In this document: positions 25,483-32,703 of the stretch, piece by piece
How the letters are laid out: the number at the start of each line of letters is the position of its first letter
Numbering within the stretch: the stretch's first letter is position 1
From: Kitasatospora setae KM-6054
Lineage (GTDB): Bacteria > Actinomycetota > Actinomycetes > Streptomycetales > Streptomycetaceae
NCBI RefSeq assembly: GCF_000269985.1
Contig: NC_016109.1
Location: 6,537,001-6,601,000, forward strand
Direction: 5' to 3'
DNA length: 64,000 nucleotides
The notes under the pieces: generated by a model
Seen by the model: only the letters and a program-made list of their open reading frames with translations
Database searches by the model: none
Told to the model about the DNA's origin: nothing
Position numbers and translations under genes: made by a program

Positions 25483-25803
25483 TCAGGCACCCCCGCCCAG
25501 GTCGGCCACCGCGAGGTTCAGCCGGCGCACCGACTCCTGCTCGGCGGTGTCGTACGAGTGCGAGCTCTGCCGCAACTGGTCGGCGTAGACGCCCAACTGC
25601 TGGGCGACGGCGCTCATGTGGGTCTGCCACGCCTCGGCGCACTCGCGCAGCGCGGGACCGGAGGCGAAGCCCGGGTGGGCGGCGGCGACGGTCAGGCTGT
25701 CGTCCAGCCAGTGGCCGGTGCGCGAGCCCAGCCGGCCGGAGGTTCCGCCGATGGCGTCGGCGGCGCTGCGCAGACCCGCCGTGCGGATGTGGACGTCGAA
25801 CAT
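25483..25803 (-). CDS. WXG100-like small helical protein
   Basis: 106 residues, mostly helical, with a central turn region AAAHPGFASGPALRECAEAW between two long helices, like ESX/WXG100 helical-hairpin proteins, although the turn lacks a strict WxG. The next helix has the heptad pattern QTHMSAVAQQLGVYADQLRQ. ATG at 25803 has GGGGGAT upstream. Its stop lies two bases before the amidase gene, so the two are translationally linked and may be secreted as a pair. No EccC or other ESX machinery gene is in the window. Confidence 0.7.
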   Translation of the reverse strand: MFDVHIRTAGLRSAADAIGGTSGRLGSRTGHWLDDSLTVAAAHPGFASGPALRECAEAWQTHMSAVAQQLGVYADQLRQSSHSYDTAEQESVRRLNLAVADLGGGA

Positions 25804-25888
25804 GGATCCCCCCGTGTCTACCGTGTGATCGGCACGGGGGAGGACGACCCTGCGGCGCGTTCGGTTCCGCTCGGCGGACGGTCGGCGG

Positions 25889-26509
25889 TCAGCCGGCGGC
25901 GGCTTCGAGGGCGAGCAGGGCGGTCTTGGCGTCGAGGCCGCCGATGTAGCCGCCGAGGGTGCCGTCGGTGCGCAGCACGCGGTGGCAGGGGACGACGACG
26001 GGGAGCGGGTTGGTGGCGCAGGCGGTGCCGACGGCGCGGACGGCCTTGGGGTTGCCGACGAGTTCGGCGACCTCGCGGTAGCTGCGGGTCTGGCCGTAGC
26101 CGATCTCGGGGAGGTGCTGCTGGACGGTGCGGCGGAAGCCGCGGGAGAGGGACAGGTCGAGCGGCAGGTCGAAGGTCCGGCGGCGGCGGGCGAAGTACTC
26201 GTCGAGTTCGCGGGCGGCGGCGTCCAGGCGCCGCGGGGCGCGCAGGACGCGGGGGCCGAGCTGCCGGCCGAGGTGCTCCAGGACGCGGTCGTGGTCCTCG
26301 GCCGGGTAGGCGACCCGGACCAGGCCCGCCGGGGTGGTGGCGAGCAGCAGGCTGCCGACCGGGGAGTCGACGGTGGTGTAGGCGACGTCGACCAGTCCGG
26401 CGCCGTCGGCCTCGGCTTCGAGGCGGCGGTGCAGCCGGGCCAGCACGGCGGCGTCCTCGGGGGTCGAGAGCAGGGCGGTGACGTCGTCGCCGCCGGGGGT
26501 TCCGCTCAT
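25889..26509 (-). CDS. ogt: O6-alkylguanine-DNA alkyltransferase, copy 1
   Basis: 206 residues. The suicide Cys lies in NPLPVVVPCHRVLRTDG, with the helix-turn-helix arginine finger region QTRSYREVAELVGNPKAVRA before it and YIGGLDAKTALLALE after it. The enzyme moves an alkyl group from O6-alkylguanine (or O4-alkylthymine) to its own Cys and is then inactive. ATG at 26509 overlaps the stop of an ECF sigma gene (ATGA, 26506-26509). Such coupling suggests the sigma factor and repair protein are made together, possibly autoregulated after alkylation. It is the first of three transferases in 8 kb. Confidence 0.93.
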   Translation of the reverse strand: MSGTPGGDDVTALLSTPEDAAVLARLHRRLEAEADGAGLVDVAYTTVDSPVGSLLLATTPAGLVRVAYPAEDHDRVLEHLGRQLGPRVLRAPRRLDAAARELDEYFARRRRTFDLPLDLSLSRGFRRTVQQHLPEIGYGQTRSYREVAELVGNPKAVRAVGTACATNPLPVVVPCHRVLRTDGTLGGYIGGLDAKTALLALEAAAG

Positions 26510-26994
26510 GGTGCTTCTCCTTCTCCGGCGTTCTGCGGGTAGTTCTTCCTGAGGGTCCTGATCCCGTCGGCGGCGGCCCGGCGGGCCGCTTCGACGGTGC
26601 CGCCGAGGATCCGGGCGACCTCGGCGTACGGCAGGCCGACGACGTGGTGGTAGGCGACGGCCTGGCGCTGCTTGGGCGACAGCAGCCGGACCGCGGCCCA
26701 CAGGCCGCCGTCCTCGGCGGGCCGGTCGGGTGCGGCGGGGCGCTCGGGCAGCTCGCCGACGGGTAACGGGGCGCGCCGCGCGGCCCGGTGGACGTCGAGG
26801 GCCCGGCGGTGCGCGATCGTCACCAGCCACGCCTCCACGTTGGCGTCCTCGGCGAGGTCGGGGTAGGCGCGCAGGGCGGACAGGAAGGTCTCCGACCAGG
26901 CGTCCTCCGCGTCCTGCGGGCCGAGCACGGCCCGGCACACCCGGAGCACGGTCGGGCCGTGCTGGGTGACGATCTTCTCGAACGGCTGCTTCAT
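26506..26994 (-). CDS. ECF-type RNA polymerase sigma factor coupled to ogt
   Basis: 162 residues with sigma-70 region 2 (GPTVLRVCRAVLGPQDAEDA, then FLSALRAYPDL and WLVTIAHRRALDVHR) and region 4 (LSPKQRQAVAYHHVVGLPYA then EVARILGGTVEAARR). There is no anti-sigma gene beside it. Its stop overlaps the ogt start. ATG at 26994 lies next to a G-rich tandem repeat that should include its promoter. It may switch on this transferase and other repair genes nearby; the signal is unknown. Confidence 0.88.
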   Translation of the reverse strand: MKQPFEKIVTQHGPTVLRVCRAVLGPQDAEDAWSETFLSALRAYPDLAEDANVEAWLVTIAHRRALDVHRAARRAPLPVGELPERPAAPDRPAEDGGLWAAVRLLSPKQRQAVAYHHVVGLPYAEVARILGGTVEAARRAAADGIRTLRKNYPQNAGEGEAP

Positions 26995-27014
26995 CGGGTT
27001 CTCTTGGGGCGCTG

Positions 27015-27080
27015 GGGGACGGACGGGGCGGCGGGGGAGGGACGGACGGGGCGGGGGGACGGACGGGGCGGCGGGGGAGG
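27015..27080. repeat. G-rich tandem repeat upstream of the sigma/ogt operon
   Basis: A 26-bp G-rich unit occurs at 27015-27040 and again at 27055-27080, with a shorter copy (GGGACGGACGGGGCGG) around 27039-27054. The + strand has many runs of three or more G and could form a G-quadruplex. It lies between the ogt2 stop and the sigma start, where the sigma promoter should be. Confidence 0.7.
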
Positions 27081-27088
27081 AGCGGGGC

Positions 27089-27604
27089 TCAGAACAGCCG
27101 GGAGGCGGTCACCTCGGCCGGCTCCTCCAGTTCGAGCAGCTCCTGCTTGTAGCGCAGGCCGCCCGCGTAGCCGGTGAGGGATCCGTCGGCGCCCACCACC
27201 CGGTGGCACGGCACGAAGACGCACAGCGGGTTCGCCCCGACGGCCTGGCCGACCCGCTGCGCGAGAGCCCGGTCGCCGAGCTGCCCGGCGAGCGTCCCGT
27301 ACGTGGTGGTGGTGCCGTACGGGACGTCCTTCAGCAGCGCCCAGACCTTCTCCTGGAAAACGTCGCCGCCGGTGCGCAGCGGCAGGTCGAAACCGGTGCG
27401 GCGGCGGTCGAGGTAGTCGTGGAGCTGGTCGGCGGCCTCGGTCAGCAGCGGGTCGCCGGACGGCTCGACCTCCGGGCCGAAGGACCGCTGGTCGGGGCGG
27501 CGCACGTGGTGGCGGAAGTACAGGCCGGTGACGGCGTCGCCGTCGGCGACCAGGGTGACCGCGCCGAGCCGGGTGCCGGCGACGGTGTGCCGGATGGTGT
27601 CCAT
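27089..27604 (-). CDS. ogt: O6-alkylguanine-DNA alkyltransferase, copy 2
   Basis: 171 residues, with PLCVFVPCHRVVGADGSLTG around the acceptor Cys, an upstream PYGTTTTYGTLAGQLG and the downstream YAGGLRYKQELLELE. It is a separate paralogue, shorter at the N-terminus than copy 1 and clearly different in sequence. It is transcribed divergently from the Ada-like/AlkB operon at 27878 with a 273-bp shared upstream region, so alkylation-responsive co-control is plausible. Function is by family. Confidence 0.93.
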   Translation of the reverse strand: MDTIRHTVAGTRLGAVTLVADGDAVTGLYFRHHVRRPDQRSFGPEVEPSGDPLLTEAADQLHDYLDRRRTGFDLPLRTGGDVFQEKVWALLKDVPYGTTTTYGTLAGQLGDRALAQRVGQAVGANPLCVFVPCHRVVGADGSLTGYAGGLRYKQELLELEEPAEVTASRLF

Positions 27605-27814
27605 GTGCGCTCTCCTGTCGTTCCTGCTTCCTCACCCGGTAGACGTCCGGCGGCGCCGGAACGTGAGGTCCGGTCCGCAGGATCCTTCCGCCGGACCGGC
27701 CGGCCGGCCTGCCACCCGCCGCCCGTCGGCGCGGCTCCGGGCGCGGGGTCCGAATGCCGCCGGTCCCGCCCGTCCGGGATGCGGCACCATGGTCGGTGCG
27801 GGAACGAAAGATGA

Positions 27815-27840
27815 GAACAGCGAACACCGAACAGCGAACA
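27815..27840. promoter_or_regulatory. Direct repeat upstream of the Ada-like/alkB operon
   Basis: GAACAGCGAACA occurs at 27815-27826 and 27829-27840 (14-bp period), extended by further GAAC units on either side. It lies 38 bp before the ribosome-site-supported start at 27878, in the shared region between ogt2 and this operon. It may be an activator or repressor site. Confidence 0.5.
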
Positions 27841-27877
27841 GCCGGAGCACGGACGGAGCCGGAGGAGGAAGCCCGCG

Positions 27878-28207
27878 ATGGAAGCAGCCGGCACCCGCGG
27901 CACCGGCGACGCCCCCGCGTCCGCCCCGGCCGCGCCGCGCGGCTACACGCTGATCGGACCCGACAACCGCCCCTACCGCAGCACCACCCCCGGCACCCTC
28001 GGCGGGCACCGGCCCGGCCGCCGCTACGGCCGGCTCGACTGCCCCAGCGCGCTGCGGGCCGTCGCCGCCGGCCACTACGTCCGCCACCGCGTGTTCTTCG
28101 CCGACGAGCCGACCGCGGTCGCGGCCGGCTACCGGCCGTGCGCGGTGTGCCTGCCCGAGGAGTACCGGACGTGGAAGACCCGGAAGACCCGAAGGACCCG
28201 ACCGTGA
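27878..28207 (+). CDS. Stand-alone Ada-like metal-binding domain protein
   Basis: 109 residues related to the zinc-binding N-terminal part of Ada, the domain that takes methyl groups from DNA phosphotriesters. The core YGRLDCPSALRA...AAGYRPCAVC holds three Cys, one fewer than the four of E. coli Ada, so metal binding may differ or the fourth ligand may be another residue. There is no transferase or AraC domain. ATG at 27878 follows GGAGGAGG. Its stop overlaps the next gene (GTGA, 28204-28207), leading on to alkB. A role in DNA repair or sensing is inferred from context. Confidence 0.75.
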   Translation: MEAAGTRGTGDAPASAPAAPRGYTLIGPDNRPYRSTTPGTLGGHRPGRRYGRLDCPSALRAVAAGHYVRHRVFFADEPTAVAAGYRPCAVCLPEEYRTWKTRKTRRTRP

Positions 28208-28765
28208 ACCCCCGTTCGCCCCTGCTCCCCGCGCCCGCGGCCACCGCCCACGGGCCGCTGCCCGAACCCGCCCCGCACACCGCCGACGAGCTCGCCGCCC
28301 TGCTGCGCCTGCTCACCGGGCGGCGCCGCCCGGAGCCGCCCGGAGCCGCCCGGCGTCACGGTCGGACACAGCCGCGACGCCGCCTCCCGGGCGGCGGCCG
28401 CCGCGTTCGCCGAGGCGTGGCGGGGTACCGGCGGCACGGTCCCGGCCGTCGTCGACCGGCCCGAGCGGGCCGCGTCCTGGCTGCGCCCGGCCCAGCGGCC
28501 GGCCGACCGGGAGCCCGACGCGCTGGTGACCGCCGCCGCCCCGCCCGGCCGGGCCCAGCCGGCCCGCCGGCTCGCGCCCGGCACCCCCTGGCGCCCGGAC
28601 CGCACCCTCGGCTTCGCGCCGCCCGCCGAGCCGGTGGCCGTCGCGCTCGCCGGGGACGGCGTCCTGGACGGGGTGCGCGGCGCGAGCGCGGACGGCGGCA
28701 CCTGGCGGATCGAGCACGGCCGGACGGACTTCCGGCCGCCGCACCCCGCGGGCGGCGCCGCGTGA
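28204..28765 (+). pseudogene. Unknown gene between Ada-like and alkB, frameshifted by a 10-bp tandem duplication
   Basis: GTG at 28204 overlaps the Ada-like stop and the final TGA at 28763-28765 overlaps the alkB start, so a gene of about 184 codons is expected. The first part, up to ADELAALLRLLTGRR, is coding-like in one frame. The second, from VTVGHSRDAASRA to PPHPAGGAA, is coding-like in another. At the junction CGGAGCCGCC is repeated exactly (28331-28340, 28341-28350), and removing one copy joins the two halves in frame. A third near copy, CGGCGCCGCC, precedes them. The protein family is not recognised. It could be a recent mutation, a slippage-prone switch or an assembly error. Confidence 0.75.
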
Positions 28766-29475
28766 ACCCGCTCCCCGAACCGCCGCTGTTCGGCCCGCCG
28801 CCGGCCGGCTACCGGCGCCGCGAGATCGCCCCGGGCGCCGTCCACCTGCCCGGCTGGCTGACGCCCGAGCAGCAGCGCTCCCTGGTCACCGCCTGCCGCG
28901 GCTGGGCCACCGGCCCCGTCCCGATCCGGCACACCCGGCTGCCGCGCGGCGGCGTGATGTCCGTCCAGACGGTCTGCCTGGGCTGGCACTGGAAGCCGTA
29001 CGCGTACACCCGCACCGCCGACGACGTGAACGGCCGGCCGGTCACCCCGTTCCCCGGCTGGCTCGCCGACCTCGGCCGCCGCGCCGTCGCCGACGCCTAC
29101 CAGGACGAGGAACGGGCCGCCGGCTACGAACCGGACGCCGCGCTGGTCAACTTCTACGACGCGGAAGCCCGGCTCGGCATGCACCAGGACAAGGACGAGA
29201 AGACCCTCGACCCGGTGGTCTCGCTCAGCATCGGCGACAGCTGCCTGTTCCGCCTCGGCAACACCGAGCACCGCAACCGCCCCTGGACCGACCTGACCCT
29301 CGCCTCCGGCGACCTGCTGGTCTTCGGCGGCCCCTCCCGGCTCGCCTACCACGCCGTCCCGAAGATCCACCCCGGCACCGGCGACCCCGCGACCGGCCTC
29401 GCCGCCGGCCGCCTCAACCTCACCCTCCGGGTCACCGGCCTCACCGACCCCGGGCCGGGCCCCGCCACCCGGTGA
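28762..29475 (+). CDS. alkB: AlkB-type 2-oxoglutarate/Fe(II) DNA dealkylase
   Basis: 237 residues. Iron ligands are the HxD pair in MHQDKDEK and the later His in AYHAVPKI, and the 2-oxoglutarate arginine pair is in RLNLTLR. FYDAEARLGMHQDKDE and VSLSIGDSCLFRLG are typical of bacterial AlkB, which removes methyl groups from 1-methyladenine and 3-methylcytosine. The length is slightly above the 216 of E. coli AlkB. GTG at 28762 overlaps the upstream stop. It complements the three alkylguanine transferases nearby, covering a different class of alkyl damage. Confidence 0.93.
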   Translation: MNPLPEPPLFGPPPAGYRRREIAPGAVHLPGWLTPEQQRSLVTACRGWATGPVPIRHTRLPRGGVMSVQTVCLGWHWKPYAYTRTADDVNGRPVTPFPGWLADLGRRAVADAYQDEERAAGYEPDAALVNFYDAEARLGMHQDKDEKTLDPVVSLSIGDSCLFRLGNTEHRNRPWTDLTLASGDLLVFGGPSRLAYHAVPKIHPGTGDPATGLAAGRLNLTLRVTGLTDPGPGPATR

Positions 29476-29788
29476 CCGACACCCCGGGGACCGCCGTGAC
29501 CGGCGCCGACGCCCCGGCCCGCTGCCCCCGGGCCGCCGGCCACCCCGCCGAGTGGGGCCTGCCGCCGGACGGCGAGCGGGCGGTGTACCAGCGGATCGTG
29601 CCGGAGGGCTTCCAGGGGGGCCCGGCCGGCGCACCGTGCCGGCCGGGCCCCGGCCTGCGCGCGGCGTTCGACGGCTTCGACCCCGACACCGCGGCCGGCT
29701 GCACCGACGCCCGGGCCGTCGTCCGGCGGCACGAGCACGGCCGCGCGAGCACGGCGGCGTCGAACGCCCCGCCGCCGCCCACCGGCCC
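29472..29788 (+). CDS. Unrecognised coding segment coupled to alkB, 3' end probably disrupted
   Basis: GTG at 29472 overlaps the alkB stop (GTGA). For roughly 100 codons the third positions are almost all G or C, with plausible protein sequence including AEWGLPPDGERAVYQRIVPE and FDGFDPDTAAGCTDARAVVR. The frame then continues without a stop far into the antisense of the MFS gene, which is not credible. At 29772-29805 a 17-bp unit is nearly duplicated (CCGCCGCCCACCGG shared), a length that shifts the frame, so the natural end may have been lost there. I do not recognise the family; the end coordinate is only where coding character fades. Confidence 0.35.
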
Positions 29789-29912
29789 CCGCCGCCCACC
29801 GGTGCCCCGGCGGACCGTCCTGTCTCCTCCTTGCCCGCCGCGCCCGCGCTCGGCCGGAACTCCGTTGAGAAGCAGGGGATTTCGGGACCAGACCGGCGTA
29901 CCGCCGCCGGGC

Positions 29913-31178
29913 TCACACCACCGTTTCCTGCTCCGTTCCGCCGCCGCCCGCCCTGCCGCGCAGCGTCGAGAGCGCGGCCAGCGCGGCCAGCCCCGTCGCC
30001 GCGGCGAACGCGGCGACCGGCCCGCGGCCGTTGACGATCAGGCCGCCGAGCAGCGCGCCGCCGGCCAGCGAGAGCTGGACCACCGTCACGTAGGCGGCCA
30101 GTCGGCCCTCCGGCGGCCCGGGGGCGGCGCCGGCCAGCCAGGACTGCAGGCTGAGCGGGACGGCGCCGAACGCGACGCCCCACAGCACGACCAGGACGGC
30201 CACCAGCGCGGGCGAGCCGTCGCACAGCGGCAGCAGGCCGGTCGCGACGGCGACCGCGGCGGCCGCGCAGCCGGCCGTGCCCCGGACCGAGCGGGCCAGG
30301 GTCAGCCCGGCCAGGAAGTTGCCGGCGATCGCGGCCAGGCCGTAGCCGAGCAGCAGGCCGGTGACCCAGCCGGTGCCGAGCCGGGCGTGCCGCTCCAGGT
30401 ACGGGGTGATGTAGGTGTAGGCGGCGAAGTGCCCGAGGAACACCAGGGTGGTGGCCAGCAGTCCGGCCCGGACGGCCCGGTCGCGGACCGCGCCGAGCAG
30501 TTCCCGGCGGCCCGCGCCCTCGCCGGCCGGGAGGGCGGGCAGCAGGAGCAGTTGGGCGGCCAGCGCGGCCAGCGAGAGCGCCCCGGTGATCCAGAAGCCG
30601 GTCCGCCAGCCGTCGCCGGCCGCCTGGCCGGTCAGCGAGGCGAGCGGCGGGCTGACCACGGTGCCCACCGAGATGCCCGCGGTGACCAGCGCGGACGCCC
30701 GGTGCACGGCCGCGGGCGGGACCAGCCGGGGCACCGCGCCGATGCCGACCGCCCAGAAGCCGCCGAGCGCGAAGCCGAGCAGCAGTCGGCCGAGCAGCAT
30801 CGGGAGCAGGCTCTCCGCGGTGGCGCAGAGCAGGTTGGCGCCGACGGTCAGCGCGGACAGGGTCCACAGCACCAGCCGCCGGTCGGTCCGGCGGGCGGCG
30901 AGGGTGAGCAGCGGCGCGGTGACGGCGGCGGCCAGCCCGGGGGCGGTCATCAGCAGGCCGCCGGTGCCGGTGGAGACGCCGGTGCCGGCGGCGATCCGGT
31001 CCAGCGCGCCGACCGGGAACAGCTCGGAGAGGACCAGCGCGAAGGAGCCGAGCGCCACGGCGGCCACCGCCGGCCACCCACCGGGCCGGCCGCCCCCACT
31101 GCGGGCGGCGGCGCGACGGGCGGTGGCGGTGGCGGCGGGCCGGGGGGCGGTGCCGGGCCGGGTGGTGGGTTCGGTCAT
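29913..31178 (-). CDS. MFS efflux transporter
   Basis: 421 residues with about twelve hydrophobic segments. DHA1-type marks include LGRLLLGFALGGFWAVGIGA and AVPLSLQSWLAGAAPGPPEG. It is related to the MFS exporter at 16648, sharing the GGFWAV stretch and overall layout. ATG at 31178 begins the transporter after a cytosolic Ala/Arg-rich stretch. Upstream in the same frame lies a fragment of an FAD oxidase, so a longer fusion reading is possible but unlikely. No regulator gene adjoins it. Substrate unknown. Confidence 0.87.
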   Translation of the reverse strand: MTEPTTRPGTAPRPAATATARRAAARSGGGRPGGWPAVAAVALGSFALVLSELFPVGALDRIAAGTGVSTGTGGLLMTAPGLAAAVTAPLLTLAARRTDRRLVLWTLSALTVGANLLCATAESLLPMLLGRLLLGFALGGFWAVGIGAVPRLVPPAAVHRASALVTAGISVGTVVSPPLASLTGQAAGDGWRTGFWITGALSLAALAAQLLLLPALPAGEGAGRRELLGAVRDRAVRAGLLATTLVFLGHFAAYTYITPYLERHARLGTGWVTGLLLGYGLAAIAGNFLAGLTLARSVRGTAGCAAAAVAVATGLLPLCDGSPALVAVLVVLWGVAFGAVPLSLQSWLAGAAPGPPEGRLAAYVTVVQLSLAGGALLGGLIVNGRGPVAAFAAATGLAALAALSTLRGRAGGGGTEQETVV

Positions 31179-31249
31179 GAGTCGGGCAGCGCCACGGAGC
31201 GGCTGTGGTGGAGCGTCGACCCGGGCGGGCCGGGAGGTGTCGTACGCCG

Positions 31250-31430
31250 GGTCGTGCAGATCGACGTCCGGGGCGGCGCGGGTGAGGTGCCGGTGGAAGC
31301 CGGCCGCGTGGTCGGCGGGCATCGCGGCGCGGTAGTGGGACGACGTCAACTCGCCCTTCAGGCTTGGGTCGTTGAGCGTCGGGTTGGTGGTTCCGAGGTA
31401 ACGGGTGGCCTGCACCCACGGCATGCTACG
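31250..31430 (-). pseudogene. Remnant of a berberine-bridge-type FAD oxidase
   Basis: In frame with, and upstream of, the MFS gene the sequence reads MPWVQATRYLGTTNPTLNDP then SHYRAAMPADHAAGFHRHLT. This aligns by eye with the intact oxidase at 11905-13626 (SWLKATHYLGTSNQVMTNSV... AFHHRGYTDAQIAALWQHL). No flavin-binding region or stop-to-stop gene of full size is present, so it is a degenerate internal piece. A further coding-like stretch on the same strand near 31490-31565 is not recognised. The approximate ends mark the recognisable part only. Confidence 0.7.
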
Positions 31431-31658
31431 CGGGTGCGCGGGGCCGGGCATAGCCGAGAACTCGCCCATGTGCGCGGCGGGCGACTGCCGCGCGGGACGT
31501 CCGGGCTCGCGGCGACGGCGGCCTCGACCGCGATCGCGTTCAGGCCCGCGTGGTAGTCCGCCTGGCGCCGAGCGCCCGGACCGGCACCGCCACCGCCACC
31601 GCCACCGGCAGCGGTACCGGCAGCGGTACCGGCAGCGGCGGCCGCCGCTGCCGGGCTG

Positions 31659-32465
31659 TCAGACGCCCTTGAGGAAGCCGCCGTCGACCGCGAAGTCGGC
31701 GCCGGTGGTGCTGCCGGAACGCGGCGAGGCGAGCAGCAGGATCGCGTCCGCGACCTCGACCGGGTCGACCAGGCGGCCGGTGACCATGCCCATCATCTGC
31801 GGGGCGATGCGGTCCATCACGCTGTCGCGGTCGGCGTTCGCCATGCCGGCGATGACGTCGGCCGCGCCGCCTTCCTCGGTCCACCAGGCGGTGCGCACGG
31901 CGCCCGGGGAGACCGTGTTGACGCGGATCCCCTGCGGGCCGAACTCCTCGGACAGGACCTTGGAGAGGTTGGTCAGGCCCGCCTTGGCCGCGCCGTACTC
32001 GACGTTCGCGGCGGCCGGCTGGTGCGCCATGCCGGTGGAGACGTTGACGATCGAGCCGCCGCCGCGCTCCAGCAGCTCGGGGATGGCGGCGCGGATGGTG
32101 CGGACCACCGAGAACAGGTTGAACTCGAAGATGGCCTGCCAGTCCTGGTCGCCACCGGCGAAGAAGCCGCCGCGCGGCATGGTGATCCCGGGCGGCGGGC
32201 CGCCCGCGTTGTTCACCAGGATGTCGAGCCCGCCGAAGTTCTCGACCGCGGCCGCGATCGCCAGGGCCGGGGCGGCCGGGTCCATCAGGTCGGCGGCGAA
32301 GTGGACCAGGTCGGCGCCGGCCAGGGCGTCCAGCTCCGGGCTGCTCTTGCGGGAGACGGCGACCACCTTGGCGCCTTCTTCCAGCAGGCCCCGGGTCACG
32401 GCCAGGCCGATGCCCTTGGAGGCCCCGGTGACCACGGCGACGCGGCCGGAAAGGTGCAGATCCAT
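31659..32465 (-). CDS. SDR-family NAD(P)-dependent oxidoreductase
   Basis: 268 residues. TGASKGIG (about 13-20) binds the cofactor, NNAGG follows, and YGAAKAG carries the catalytic Tyr/Lys. The C-terminus has STTGADFAVDGGFLKGV. Residues between FFAGGDQDWQAIFEFNLF and GGGSIVNVSTGMAHQP are usual for the family. Substrate cannot be read from sequence. It sits alone between the remnant region and the MGMT-Ada operon on the same strand, with a strong hairpin upstream that belongs to that operon's end, so it should have its own promoter. Confidence 0.87.
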   Translation of the reverse strand: MDLHLSGRVAVVTGASKGIGLAVTRGLLEEGAKVVAVSRKSSPELDALAGADLVHFAADLMDPAAPALAIAAAVENFGGLDILVNNAGGPPPGITMPRGGFFAGGDQDWQAIFEFNLFSVVRTIRAAIPELLERGGGSIVNVSTGMAHQPAAANVEYGAAKAGLTNLSKVLSEEFGPQGIRVNTVSPGAVRTAWWTEEGGAADVIAGMANADRDSVMDRIAPQMMGMVTGRLVDPVEVADAILLLASPRSGSTTGADFAVDGGFLKGV

Positions 32466-32662
32466 GATTGTCCTTCTCTGTCGTGCGGGCGCTCGCCCGG
32501 CAGTCGAGTGCGCTCGGTGCCGCGCTCTCACCCCCTTGAACCCCGCGCCCCGCGAACGGGTTGCAGCGGGTTCCGCGCAGTCCTTCCGCGCCGGGACCGG
32601 GGGCGGGGGCGGCCGCCGCAGCCGGGAGCCACCGGGATCCGCCGGGATCCGCCGGGCGCACC

Positions 32663-32698
32663 GGAGCCACCGGAAGCCCACGGGCCTCCGGTGGCTCC
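32663..32698 (-). terminator. Long hairpin after the MGMT-Ada gene
   Basis: Arms of 17 bases at 32663-32679 and 32682-32698 pair with a single mismatch. It lies 5 bp beyond the MGMT-Ada stop (minus strand) and would end the sigma/MGMT-Ada transcript before the SDR gene. Confidence 0.8.
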
Positions 32699-32703
32699 CG
32701 GGT

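Noticed and set aside
27015-27080. CRISPR-like repeat
   Set aside because: The copies are adjacent, few and G-rich, without unique spacers.
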